Below are positions 1 through 10,070 of a DNA stretch of 64,000 nucleotides, one piece after another. Below the pieces are notes generated by a model. It made no database searches. It was not told the origin of the DNA and worked only from the letters and a program-made list of their open reading frames with translations. The position numbers and the translations under genes are program-made. Positions within the stretch are counted from its first letter, which is position 1. Every line of letters begins with the position of its first letter. The DNA is taken from assembly GCA_036365455.1 (NCBI GenBank), contig JAWQUS010000030.1:17628001-17692000 (forward strand), given 5' to 3'. The DNA comes from Macrosoma leucophasiata. Taxonomy: Eukaryota > Arthropoda > Insecta > Lepidoptera > Hedylidae.

Positions 1-4
1 CAAC

Positions 5-2440
5 TTGAACATGGCTAGAATACCATCGGCACTCATCGAAGGTCAGACACCGACGAAGAGGCAAGCTCTACGGATCGTCATGTCTCTCTTCGACCCACTG
101 GGCTTCGCATCACCAGTCACCATAATAGCCAAGCAGATGCTTCAAGAAGTGTGGCGACGTGGTACATCGTGGGACGACGAGATCGAAGAAGCCCTCGCAA
201 CAGAGTGGAGAGACTGGCTGACACACCTGAAGAGCCTCGCCGACGTCACAATACCGAGGTGCTACGTAGGTTACTCAGATGCTACGACGCTACAGCTACA
301 CATCTTTACAGACGCCAGTGAGTCTGCCTACGCAGCAACCTTGTTTTGGCGAACAATAGCACCGAACGGCGAAGTCAACGTGTCACTCGTCATAGCTAAG
401 GCGAAAGTTGCACCTCTGAAGCTTACCTCGATACCACGATTAGAACTGCAGGCCGCAGTACTAGGAGTCCGTCTTGCCGAAACAGTAATACGAGAACACG
501 AAAGAAAACCAGACTCGAAAACATTTTGGACAGATAGTAGAACAGTGCTTTCCTGGATCAAGACAGGACCTCGTGCCTACAAACCTTATGTAGCACATAG
601 ACTCGCCGCCATAGAAGAAACATCAACAGTCAACGAGTGGAGATGGATCCCGAGTAAACAGAATGTAGCTGACGATGCCACCAGAAAGGTGCCACCTTCA
701 TTTAACAAGCACCACAGATGGTACACGGGTCCAGAATTCCTCCTGGGACCGGAGAACACGTGGCCAGCAGACACTTCAGCTCCAGCGCCGTCAGAACCTA
801 CAGGCGAAGAGGCAGTCCATCTGATAACAGACAGAAACCAACCGAGACTGTCAGAAGCTCTACCAGTGCCCTCTCGCTTCTCTAACTGGGAGAGGTTGCG
901 CTACGCCACAGCACGGGTTCTCCTCTTCATTCAGCTCTGCAAGCCATCAACAGACACAGTTAACTATAGCAGAACTGTGAAAAACAAACAACAAGATCCA
1001 GACTGGAGAAAGAAGATGAACAAAACAGTCAAAAAACATATACAAAAGAAGACTGAAACAGAAAAGAAGTTCATCCACGTATCTGCCGAACTTCTCATTC
1101 GGGCAGAAGCTCTTCTGATGCGTGCTACACAGGAAGAAACCTTCGGCCAAGAAATAGAAGACATCAGAAAACAGAAAATAGTAAACAAAGATAGTCGTCT
1201 TCAACAGCTCAGCACAGAATACACCGAAGGGGCTCTACGTTTACGCAGCCGCATAGAAGCTATAGAGAAAGCTCCAGGAATTAATAGAAGTCCGATGATT
1301 TTAGATGGCAATCATCACACAGTAAAACTATGGATAGAAAACATTCATCGTAAGCTTCACCATGCGGGCGTCGAAGCTACAGTGAACGAGTGTCGTCAAC
1401 AGTATTGGATTCTACGTGTACGACCGATTACTCGTACGATCGTACGACGCTGCCTTCACTGCAGAATGAAGACACAGATGCCACCGTATCCAAGAACAGG
1501 GGACCTACCATCGTGTCGTCTCGCCCATCACCGGCGACCCTTCACCTACACAGGGGTCGACTACTTCGGTCCGCTTTCAGTTTCGACTGGCAGATCCCAT
1601 CAGAAAAGATACGTGGCGATCTTCACCTGCCTCACAACACGCGCCATACATCTTGAAATAGCGGGCTCTCTCAGCGCAAGCTCCGCTATCATGGCCCTAC
1701 GCAGAATGGTAGCACGCCGAGGCTGCCCAACGGAGATTTGGTCCGACAACGGGACCAACTTGAAGGCCGCTGACAAGGAGCTACGAGAGGCAATAGACAG
1801 ATCTACGATGGAAGAGGCAGCGAAACGGAAGATCTCATGGCGCTTCATACCACCCGGTGCACCCTTCATGGGCGGTGCCTGGGAACGAATGGTGCGATCA
1901 GTGAAGACAGCGATGACAGCGACGCTCCATGAAAAGCACCCTACAGAAGAAGTTCTGCACACATTACTAATAGAAGCAGAATATACAGTCAACAGCCGTC
2001 CGTTGACCCACGTCTCAGTGAGCGCAGAAGATCCTGAGGCCCTGACTCCCAATCACTTCCTATTGGGAGGTTCCGGTGAGGTCTCAGCTCCCGGGACCTT
2101 TGACGACGGAGACCTGCAACCCAGATCCAGCTGGCGCGCCGCCCAGAGGCTCGCTGACCTGTTCTGGGACCGGTGGCTGCGAGAATACCTGCCTGGGCTT
2201 CAACACCGGCGGGAGCCCCACGACAAGGGGCCCACAGTCCAAGTTGGGGACCTGGTCCAAGTCACGGACCCCAACTCACCTCGCAACACCTGGCTTCGTG
2301 GCCGGGTCATCGCTACGTTCCCGGGACCTGATGGCATCGTGCGCACCGCAGACATACAGACGAGGACGGGGATACTACGGCGGCCTGTAAGAAGATTCAT
2401 CATTCTGCCAGTGCGATATGACATCGCGCCTGCTACCTGA
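5..2440 (+). CDS. BEL/Pao LTR-retrotransposon pol polyprotein, 3' part (RNase H, integrase, C-terminal domain)
   Basis: Open frame of 811 residues that must begin upstream of the window, because the reverse-transcriptase palm is missing and the methionine at 5 is internal. It starts in the region after the RT that is typical of Pao elements (DPLGFASPVTI). An RNase H-like domain follows, with acidic residues at D103 (FTDAS), E147 (PRLELQ), D177 (WTDSRT) and D223 (NVADDATR). The integrase has an HHCC zinc finger (about H448 to C483-LHC-C486) and a DDE core at D519 (GVDYFGP), D581 (WSDNGTN) and E627 (GGAWERM). The last 90 residues match the domain that ends BEL/Pao polyproteins. A lysine-rich linker lies around residues 320-360. 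No stop or frameshift is visible, so this part looks young. It would function in reverse transcription and insertion of the element, not in host biology. Confidence 0.93.
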   Translation: MNMARIPSALIEGQTPTKRQALRIVMSLFDPLGFASPVTIIAKQMLQEVWRRGTSWDDEIEEALATEWRDWLTHLKSLADVTIPRCYVGYSDATTLQLHIFTDASESAYAATLFWRTIAPNGEVNVSLVIAKAKVAPLKLTSIPRLELQAAVLGVRLAETVIREHERKPDSKTFWTDSRTVLSWIKTGPRAYKPYVAHRLAAIEETSTVNEWRWIPSKQNVADDATRKVPPSFNKHHRWYTGPEFLLGPENTWPADTSAPAPSEPTGEEAVHLITDRNQPRLSEALPVPSRFSNWERLRYATARVLLFIQLCKPSTDTVNYSRTVKNKQQDPDWRKKMNKTVKKHIQKKTETEKKFIHVSAELLIRAEALLMRATQEETFGQEIEDIRKQKIVNKDSRLQQLSTEYTEGALRLRSRIEAIEKAPGINRSPMILDGNHHTVKLWIENIHRKLHHAGVEATVNECRQQYWILRVRPITRTIVRRCLHCRMKTQMPPYPRTGDLPSCRLAHHRRPFTYTGVDYFGPLSVSTGRSHQKRYVAIFTCLTTRAIHLEIAGSLSASSAIMALRRMVARRGCPTEIWSDNGTNLKAADKELREAIDRSTMEEAAKRKISWRFIPPGAPFMGGAWERMVRSVKTAMTATLHEKHPTEEVLHTLLIEAEYTVNSRPLTHVSVSAEDPEALTPNHFLLGGSGEVSAPGTFDDGDLQPRSSWRAAQRLADLFWDRWLREYLPGLQHRREPHDKGPTVQVGDLVQVTDPNSPRNTWLRGRVIATFPGPDGIVRTADIQTRTGILRRPVRRFIILPVRYDIAPAT

Positions 2441-2450
2441 TGCTGAGTAG

Positions 2451-2464
2451 CACGGCGGGAGAAA
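2451..2464 (+). other. polypurine tract of the BEL/Pao element
   Basis: A purine-rich run (GGCGGGAGAAA) lies directly before the TG that opens the 3' LTR and just after the pol stop. This is the expected position for the plus-strand primer. Confidence 0.6.
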
Positions 2465-3380
2465 TGTGCAGGACGCTCATGAATAATATACAGTGTTAGT
2501 GATTAAAAAACAGTTTTGATAGTGATCGGCCATACAGTCCTCAATAGTGTACGTTGTCAGCGCGTAGACAACCAATAACAATCGCGTTGTGTAGTCGTCA
2601 ATAGCATAGTACACAATAGTATACGTTATCGGAACGTAGATAGAGCTCAAGTGACCAATAGCGTTAGAGTATTGTAAAACTTCTATTTTTAGATTTTGAC
2701 TTTGTTATGTAATAATTGTGATAATTTAGAGTGTAATTAATAGTTTTGTGTCACTTAAAGCTCGTTTGTGTTTAATATTACTTTGTTTTATCTAATTTAA
2801 CAGTTTTTTGTGTATAATTTCATAGTTTAGCATAGCATGTTTGTTTATTTGACTTTGTTTTATAGTTTTTAACATTTGAAATAGTTTTATGTTTGTTTTA
2901 TTACTGTAATATGTACATTTTTATCTGAAAATAAAGATTTTTGATGTCTGTTGTTTCCTTTCGGTAATGATCTGAGATACATAGAGATTTTAATTGGCCA
3001 AATAGATCTAATAGCTGATTGGTTGTTCGAACCAACCAATCATAGATAATAAAATTTGTTTGCTTGAAATTTAAATATCTCTTGTGATTGGTTACTTGAA
3101 CCAACAACCAATCACAGAAGGTTTTCTTAAGCTCGATGACCTTGAGATTTTAGAATAAAAGTAGGGCACTTTTGTATGGCCGGTACAGTTCGTCGACAGC
3201 ACTCGGAACACTCGGATCACTACCAAAGGAAGAAATCAGAAGGAAAATAATAGTGAACAGTGAAAAAGCGTTTTATTAGAACATCCAGTAGAGCGTGTCA
3301 CCCTGGTTCGCTTGCGCTGCTTTATCCGCCATACGGCGTGAGTCTTCAATCCAGTCAATAGTAAAGTGTCGTGTCTGACA
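2465..3380 (+). repeat. 3' LTR of the BEL/Pao element
   Basis: Starts TGTGCAGGACG immediately after the polypurine tract and ends with TGTCTGACA, giving TG...CA ends and a length near 916 bp. An AATAAA lies near 2930. A TATA-like AATAAAAGTAGGG near 3155, followed by a GC-richer segment, could be the LTR promoter. The 5' LTR is outside the window, so the borders rest on the TG/CA rule and position only; the right border is less certain than the left. Confidence 0.65.
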
Positions 3381-4210
3381 ATAATTATATATATCTGAAG
3401 AAAGTTTAATTTTAGTGTTTTAAATATAAAATATTTGAGATTTTTATACTATTTCGTTGTATGTTTTTGGTTTGATAGCGCGTAAGGCCTAATAACTACC
3501 AAAAATGTGTAGATTTTGCTACCTCAATAATGCGTAAGTGATTATTCTCACTAATGACTGATTATATCGCTTAAATACTTATGAGATTGGGTTAAGATTC
3601 TTCTTTAGTACCTAAAATTTATTTTGCAACAATAATTCAAAAAACATTTAACAAGAAATTCAGTTTTTTTGCTCTCCTGTAACATTCATTTTTAGAAGAT
3701 GCGCGGTATTTTCCAATGTTGGTTAAGCGCTATTGTAGTATCACCGACGATAAGGCACTTTAACGTACAATTTGACATCAATTTGCAACATTTAAGTAGC
3801 TGTAAACACTATGATAGCTATGTATTTTTACTAGCTGTAAATCATATAAGTTTATATGAGGTGCAATGCATACCGATTAAAGTTTCCACTTTAGTAAAGT
3901 TCTCCTCGCGTTCTTAGTGCGCTTAATGACACAAACTTACATCATAGTTTTATGTGTCACAAAATAGAACTTATAGAGATTATTAGAGACATGTTCTTAT
4001 TAAGAAATGTATGTGCTTTTATATATATAGCTCAGAAAAAGAATGTGGATGTTTATGTTGATATATTTTAATAAAACGTGTACCAGAATATACTTTAAAA
4101 CGAGGGAAGATTAAAAAACAAATGCTTAAAATAAAGTCCGTGTCCAACATAAATAGTTTCATATAAACTGAGATCTTTCGCTTCAAAAATAAAAACTCTT
4201 TGTTTAAAAA
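3381..4210. other. AT-rich spacer, nothing recognised
   Basis: Flank of the LTR element. Only short chance open frames (72-78 residues) without recognisable motifs are present. Confidence 0.5.
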
Positions 4211-4213
4211 AAA

Positions 4214-4545
4214 AATGGGGGAAGGCCTGGAGCTTACTCCACCACGCTGCTCCAATGCGGATTGTTGGAGATATCCGCTGTCGGATGTTTTTCAAACCGC
4301 CTATAAGGCTTCCGACAAGGTTTAACGACTGCTATCTATCGACAGCAACCGGGACCGACGGCTTAACGTGCTCTCCGAAGCACGGAAACGCCCATTTTAA
4401 TTTGCCACTAGCGGTCACCCATCCCACACCCGACCGCGCCCGTATACTTAATCGAGTAGATCGCTTACGATCTACACCCACAGAACAGAAAATTGTTTTT
4501 TCTGTTCAGTGTCTACACCAGCCACGGGGCCATACGCGCTTCAAC
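4214..4545 (-). repeat. Element D copy 1 (truncated non-LTR 3' end)
   Basis: Matches the copies at 13100, 15783 and 56638 over the block containing AGTAGATCGCTTACGATCTA, but lacks the (ATT)n end. A ~40 bp AT-rich palindromic insert near 4485-4525 is bracketed by CTACACC on both sides, so it looks like a small secondary insertion. The strand is given by the putative (ATT)n 3' tail seen in other copies. Confidence 0.7.
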
Positions 4546-4689
4546 ATTTTTGAAGTTGAAGTTGGAACGCGCTAACACGCTGTTAACACGCTTAAACACG
4601 TTTGAAGCGTGTTAAATTACTAAGCTAATATTTTTTTTATGTCAAGAAGTGACAAACTGTACCCTATAAACATCTGCATGTAAACAAAG

Positions 4690-4920
4690 ATCTGATTCAA
4701 TATTTAGGTACGGGTTCTTGCCAATAACAGCCAACAAATTGTTCATACAGTGTTATCGGCAGCGAACACTCGCGGGACGTGCTTACCGCTCTAATTCTGT
4801 GACAAATTGCCTACAACAGTTTTCAGTGCGCCCATGCCGCGCATATTGTTTTCCGTTCCGCCATGATGGAAAAATTAAGTATTTGCCCAACGATTATATT
4901 CAACAATATTTTATTGATGC
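4690..4920 (+). repeat. unclassified ~200 bp repeat, copy 1
   Basis: Highly similar to 6063-6270. Both carry the same translated stretch RTLAGRAYRSNSVTNCLQQ and then diverge by small indels. No known domain recognised. Confidence 0.6.
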
Positions 4921-4984
4921 TTACCGAGTGTGACATGAGTGTATGATGGTGATAAGTATGTCATTTTTTTTTCTTATGTCCACA

Positions 4985-5147
4985 TTTTTTTATGTAATGA
5001 AGGTGGTAAACAGGCCTGCAATTCACATTCATGCTAAGCGATGGCTGCAGCCTATAGACACTTACACAAGAACCAGAGGTCAAAATGCAGATGCGTTGCC
5101 ACCCCTGAGACCCTAGCTGCTGTCTCTGTGATAGTTGTAACGGGCCA
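4985..5147 (-). repeat. SINE-A fragment, older subfamily
   Basis: Poly(T), then the complement of the SINE-A 3' half. It diverges in the middle, with CTCTGTGATAGTTGTAACGG in place of the usual CCGGCACAGAGGC block. The 5' half is missing. Confidence 0.7.
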
Positions 5148-5197
5148 AAAATAGGTAATGGTTTTAAATGCTTATATATATTTACTAATCTTTAACT

Positions 5198-5811
5198 GCC
5201 TCGGTAGCCTAGTGGTAGCAGGCCACTACTACTACGCTGAGGTCCTGGGTTCGATTCCCGGGTAGGGGGTTATCAGAGATAATGGTGAAAAAGCCTTTAT
5301 TTCTGGTTCTATTGGGATTTTTCCATTTTCTGGAAATTTCACAGTACCTCAAAGTTTGGTAATGTGCCCGGAGATGTCAACAGGTTCGCCACCTGTTACA
5401 TGGGCCAAAACGTAACCGGCGAATCGTGGGTGTTTGCATGTATGCTTGAATTTTTTTTTTTTTTTTTTTTTATGTAATGGAAGTGGTAAACAAGCATGCA
5501 GTTCACATTGATGTTAAGTGATAACTGCAGCCTATAGACACCCACACAAAGACCAAGGTCAAAATGCAGATGCGTTACCACTCCTGAGGCCTAAGGTCTT
5601 ATGCCTCTGTGCCGGAAATTACAGGGCCGTACATTACCACCTGACCGGAACACGATAGTGTTGAACACTACCATTTAGCGGCAAGTATATTAGGTAATGC
5701 GGTGGTGCCTACGCCCGCGAGCTCCGTCACTGGAGCTCTACCACCAGTAAAAATTGAATGCATGCATTTACCTCTGCCTACCCCTTCGGGGATTACAGGC
5801 GTGAAGTTACG
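5198..5811 (+). mobile_element. SINE-C copy 1 (tRNA-headed), interrupted by SINE-A
   Basis: The head has an A-box-like TAGCCTAGTGGTAGCAGG and a B box GGGTTCGATTCCCGG (5247-5261), so it derives from a tRNA and keeps a pol III promoter. The body continues through TTTGGTAATGTGCCCGGAG and ends near GTGAAGTTACG. A 12 bp direct repeat, TAATCTTTAACT, flanks it (5186-5197 and 5812-5823), which is a clean target-site duplication. SINE-A later inserted at 5452-5753 on the opposite strand. Confidence 0.88.
5452..5753 (-). mobile_element. SINE-A copy nested in SINE-C
   Basis: Near full-length, reading on the - strand from ACTGGTGGTAGAGCTCCAG to a poly(A) tail (poly(T) at 5452-5470). TTGAAT is duplicated at 5446-5451 and 5754-5759 and joins the two halves of the host SINE-C. 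Confidence 0.88.
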
Positions 5812-6062
5812 TAATCTTTAACTACTAAAGCCAGCATTGAAGTTAACAAAATAATTAAAATATTATTCACAAACTTAAAAAATCAATATTCTCGAAATTA
5901 AAATTTAGCGACGTATGAGTATCGCATTTATCGATTCACGTGTTAATTTTTGTTTACATAACAATGTACGAGTTACTATATGTTACGAGTAGCTTTTGAG
6001 ACTTTTGTCAGAAATACCGGTATTTTTAAACTGTATTCCGGTGTTCTGTGTACCGTTTCACA

Positions 6063-6270
6063 GACGATCTGATTCAACATTTACGAGTTCTTGCCAATAT
6101 CAGCCAACAAATTGTTCATACAGTGTTATCGCAGCGCACACTCGCGGGACGTGCTTACCGCTCTAATTCTGTGACAAATTGCCTACAACAGATTTCAGTG
6201 CGCCCATATTGTCTTTTGTGCCGCCATGATGGAAAAATAAACTATTTTCCCAATGATTATTTGGCAATTT
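6063..6270 (+). repeat. unclassified ~200 bp repeat, copy 2
   Basis: Second copy of the repeat at 4690. It lies directly upstream of MITE-G copy 1. Confidence 0.6.
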
Positions 6271-6322
6271 TTATTGCTGCTAGTGAAGTGCGCTGTTTGA
6301 TATTATTTTTTATTTATACTAA

Positions 6323-6456
6323 CCCCCTTATTCATAAACGTACATTAGATACGTTTAAGCTATAGAATGCTTTGTCTTTGTCAGTTGTGCAGGACAGAAA
6401 AAGACAAAGGAGAGATTAGCAACACTTTAGCTAAAATACGTTTATGAATAAGGGGG
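6323..6456. mobile_element. MITE-G copy 1 (PIF/Harbinger-like)
   Basis: Terminal inverted repeats CCCCCTTATTCATAAACGTA and its complement, with TAA on both sides as a 3 bp target duplication. Total 134 bp and no coding capacity. A 3 bp TAA/TTA duplication is characteristic of PIF/Harbinger MITEs, so the class is inferred. Confidence 0.85.
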
Positions 6457-6487
6457 TAATTGTTTATCAACTTTTTAAATTATTTAT

Positions 6488-6760
6488 TTTACTGGTGGCA
6501 GAGTTCCGGTGAAGGAGCACATTCACCACCGCATTATCAAATAATCTAGCTGGCGCCAAATGGTAGTGTTCAGCACTATCGTGTTCCGGTTAGATGGTAA
6601 TGTACGGCCCCGTTATAACTTATCACAGAGACATAACAACTAAGATCTCAGGGGTCGCAACGCATCTCTGGTTTTCGTGTCAATGTTAATGGGTTGCAAT
6701 CATCACATAACATCCATGTGAAGTGCTTGTTTGCCACCTTCGTAACATAAAAAAATATAT
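6488..6760 (+). mobile_element. SINE-A copy, older subfamily
   Basis: Begins TTTTACTGGTGGCAGAG and ends in a short A-rich tail. Diverged, with the CCCGTTATAACTTATCACAG variant in the middle. Confidence 0.8.
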
Positions 6761-6910
6761 ATCACAGATCAAACATTTGTGCAGTTCACTTGCCATCAAT
6801 GTGAACTGCACAAATGTTTGCCACTTCATAAGATAAAAAAGTCTTTATAATTGTTTTATATTATTTCGCATTAACACATGCTTGTGAAATATATTTTATT
6901 TTTAAAGAAA

Positions 6911-7145
6911 AATGGAAAGAAAAATTTGACTTCAGGCGAGACTCGAACTCGCGACCTACTGGGAATCTAGTCCATAGTTGGTAATAGATGGCGCTGCTGC
7001 TACCATAAAGCAATGCAATAGATGTGAAGGAAAGATTTGACAAATCGGGCAGGGCTTCAGTAGCTCAATTGGAAGAGCGGCTGGACTAGATTCCCAGTAG
7101 GTCGCGAGTTCGAGTCTCGCCTGAAGTCAAATTTTTCTTTCCATT
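6911..7145. mobile_element. tRNA-foldback element, copy 1
   Basis: A 64 bp perfect inverted repeat (6911-6974 and 7082-7145) encloses ~107 bp. The right arm is the 3' half of a tRNA-like sequence plus AT-rich flank; the left arm is its exact complement. The flank beyond the left arm (GCATTAACACATGCTTGTGA) recurs in copies 2 and 3. Confidence 0.85.
7054..7128 (+). tRNA. tRNA-like sequence inside the foldback element (Tyr-like, probably not functional)
   Basis: A 7 bp acceptor stem (GCTTCAG with CTGAAGT, one G-U), D arm GCTC...GAGC, T arm GCGAG-TTCGAGT-CTCGC, A box TAGCTCAATTGG and a B-box-like AGTTCGAGTCT. The anticodon arm does not fold to a normal 7-base loop: CTGG...CCAG leaves nine bases containing CTAGA. 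It resembles tRNA-Tyr that has lost bases around the anticodon. I read it as a tRNA-derived module of a mobile element. Confidence 0.5.
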
Positions 7146-7149
7146 TTTT

Positions 7150-7900
7150 TTTTAAAATAAAATAAGTCTTTATAAGGTAAAATCGGAACAATGTTATCTA
7201 CTAACCCTGCCCATATAAACTCACTTAGGTAAACTTACAAAGTAAACACTGATACTATGCAATAACTGCTAATAACATATACCAAGTAATAATTTGCAAA
7301 TGCAATTCAAATAAACAGGTCAGTGAGTTAACCAGGGTACACAAATACACAAATACGGTGTAGATGTGGGTTATAATGCATTATATAGTCATGATTATTT
7401 ACTGAGGCTAAATAAAGGCTCCGATGGTTCACACGCGTAGAATAAATAACAAACTATATAATGCGAATGTTGAGAACAAAATTTTATTAAGAACGCGATG
7501 GGCGAACCAATTTATATTTTTAGTTGTGACTTAAACAAACAAAGTAAAAATGAAAATCGAAGCAGACTAAGTTTTACGAAACGTAGCAGTTTCAACTAGC
7601 GTTTTTAAATATAATACAGAACCAGACATCCCCAGGGAGAATCTTGGCACAGTTTGGCTTATAAGGGGAAATTCACAATTTTATGTGTACCAGGAATAGC
7701 TCATATAAGATGAGGTTAGTTTGATTCAATGTTCTGCTGTGATTCTTCTTATTGATTTACTTCTATGTTAGAAAATAGGCTAGTTGACAGTTTTCAAAAA
7801 CTGCTTTTATGGCGTCCAAAGAGTCCAGGTATTTATTTCGTAAATTTTTATTAGTTTACTTTGCTTATAGGTTAGGTTACCTGTTTTCATTTCCGCCTAA
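7150..7900. other. AT-rich spacer, nothing recognised
   Basis: No open frame over 60 residues with a motif and no repeat that I could match elsewhere in the window. Confidence 0.5.
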
Positions 7901-7929
7901 AACGCTCTGATGTGTCATGGCGTCGTGTA

Positions 7930-8013
7930 TGACGTCACATCTTCCGAAACATTACAAAGGAGTATTGTGAGGTCGATACTCCTCGATACAATGCTTATGA
8001 AGATGTGACGTCA
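7930..8013. repeat. short inverted repeat carrying two TGACGTCA motifs
   Basis: Arms TGACGTCACATCTTC (7930-7944) and its complement (7999-8013). The loop holds a second small hairpin (AGGAGTAT...ATACTCCT). It may be a small MITE. Confidence 0.6.
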
Positions 8014-8106
8014 CGCGTTTTCATTTGTGTTTGGTGTCACGTGATCAACTTTAGCATTTATCGTTTATATGTATGTAATGCATGAAAACATTGTTTATTC
8101 TTTTAC

Positions 8107-8310
8107 TAGCTGACTCGGCAAACTTCGTATTGCCTCACAATGAAGTAATGTGTCAAAGGTTTGACAGATACGGACTATTTGTATGGAAAAATTAAATTGT
8201 GGTTTTTACTATTTCCCTTCAATTTCTACATATTTTCTTACCTTTTAAACATTCCCTGAGCTTCCAGAAATCATTCAAAACCAAACAAAATTGATTTTTA
8301 TTGATATATA
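8107..8310 (+). repeat. CTAGCTGAC-type interspersed repeat
   Basis: Begins CTAGCTGACTCGGCAAACTT, continues with a GACAGATACGGACT block and ends with TTTTTATTGATATATAG. The copies at 38164 and 38413 match over ~190 bp. It is probably a non-LTR 3' end; this class is inferred. Confidence 0.7.
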
Positions 8311-9084
8311 GTTATATAGATTTTAACCAATGAGTTTGATTTTCGTAATGTTAAAATGTTATTCAATCACGATCAACAAAAACTATTAATTTTTTTACAT
8401 AGTGGCAACTGGCCTATTCAGATTTAATTAAATGCAAGATGCGTGCAATGTTTTTGCAATATTTATTTTACGTAAAACGTAACTTCACGCCAGTAACCAA
8501 AGGGCAGAGATAAAAACATACATTCAAGCATATCGACAGGAGACCTCTCCAGTCCGGATATCGATATATAAGTCGACATGTTACTCGTGTCTGTGGACAT
8601 CTGTAGGTACTCGAGCGGATAATGAAATAAAGCACAAGTTGGCAGAAGAAAGTCGTATATTGCCAAAGATCCGCCCATTCGATTACTTTCGGCAGGGAAG
8701 AACGGGCAAGGACCCCTTCGAACCGGGAATCCACATTTACCGGGATACGATACTACTACTATCACTAGTCTTCTGCCAATTTAATTCAGTACTACCCGCT
8801 TTATATCACTTTAAGATCACTGACGTTCACTGTTTTAACTGGCAGCATAACTGCCCTACAATAATTCGATTCGACTGTGTGACTGTGACTGACTGTGTCA
8901 TGAACTATTTGATATCGGTAAGTAACTATCCCTCTAAGGTAACAAATCTATGTACCTAAGCCTACCGTGGCGCCACCTAGAATTCTCTAATAGACAATCT
9001 ACCCTAGTCTTATTTAGGTTACGTCTCCGACAAACTAGATGGCGCTAGTAGTCACATTTAGGTTACACTCCGACAAGCATACAT

Positions 9085-9430
9085 ACGGTTTTGGCGGACC
9101 TAGAAAGAGGCGTGTAGTGCTCTTATTTTTTTTGGTGTATTTTGAAGTTGTATTTAATAAAATTGATGGCATTTTGTTTAACATAGGTTTATTACAGTGC
9201 CCGTGTATAATGAAATAGAATAACAGTGCGAAAACAAGGCTTTTCAATTTGCCCCCAAAACTTCATTATAAATGTTTTGGTAAAGTAGCCATCGCTTTAC
9301 TCGAATTACTGACTGTGACTCTGACTGACTGACTGATAATTGACCGACTGACTCTTACTTTTACGCTGCTTATGATGAATACGAAATATCTTTTTACTTG
9401 ACACTGGCAATATGCGCAACAGCGATGGAA
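9085..9430 (+). repeat. unclassified repeat E, copy 1
   Basis: Shares AAAGAGGCGT, ATTACAGTGCCCGTGTATA and GGTAAAGTAGCCATCGCTTT in the same order with 55660-56050, and on the opposite strand with 33000-33300. A GACT-rich microsatellite lies inside at 9309-9350. Confidence 0.75.
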
Positions 9431-9449
9431 TTATATTAAAAAAAAAAAA

Positions 9450-9578
9450 TCATACAACATGCAAACACCCACGATTCGCGGGTTACATTTTGGCCCATGT
9501 AACAGGTGGGTGGCGAGCCTGTTGACATCACCGAGCACATAACCAAACTACGGGGTACTGGGAAACTTCCACCGTGTA
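9450..9578 (-). repeat. SINE-C body fragment
   Basis: Complement of the SINE-C segment from the GGTACTGGGAAACTTCC side to the TGTTTGCATG block. Both ends are missing. Confidence 0.75.
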
Positions 9579-9589
9579 CTTAAAAATAT

Positions 9590-10070
9590 GAATGTAAAAA
9601 AATATTTAACTCTTTTGTCAAGTGGTCACCGTCCCCTATGAACATTTGCAACACCAGGGGAGTTGCCAACGCGCTGCCAGCCCTGAAAGACTCTTTTGAC
9701 GCCATTTTTGAAGAACCCCATATTGTAGCACCGAGGGAACACCTCAGAGGGAAGTTCGTTCCACAATTTACACGTTCTGGGCAGAAACGAACGAGAAAAC
9801 CGCACCGTTGAGCACTGCCAGGTGTCCAGTCGGTGAGGGTGAAACTTCTCTCTTCGGCGTGTAGTACGGTGTAGGAACAGAAACGGTGGCACCATGTCGA
9901 ACAGTTCGACAGAGCATTCACCATTGTAGAGACGTTATAACACGCACAGACTCCCAATGTCTCTGCGCAGGCTCAGATGTTCGAGCCTGTCAGTAAGTCC
10001 TGGATCGTTAACAATACGAACAGCACGTCTTTGTAGGGAGTCACGTGGACCAAGCTGGCATTTGGGAGCT
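9590..10070 (-). pseudogene. LINE C-terminal fragment (Jockey/R1-type), - strand
   Basis: The - strand translation contains LWNELPSEVFPRCYNMGFFK and, upstream in another frame, RLEHLSLRRDIGSLCVLY. This is the tail typical of insect endonuclease/RT retrotransposons. Open segments (9626-9895 and 9580-9957) lie in different frames, so the fragment is frameshifted. The same protein tail occurs on the + strand at 46755-47305. No RT motif remains. Confidence 0.75.

Noticed and set aside
5198..5270. Possible functional tRNA gene in the SINE-C head
   Set aside because: A and B boxes are good, but the acceptor stem does not close and the 12 bp target duplication shows a retroposed SINE.
8463..8959. 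Overlapping frames of 88-106 codons on both strands
   Set aside because: No domain, both strands open, no splice or promoter context.
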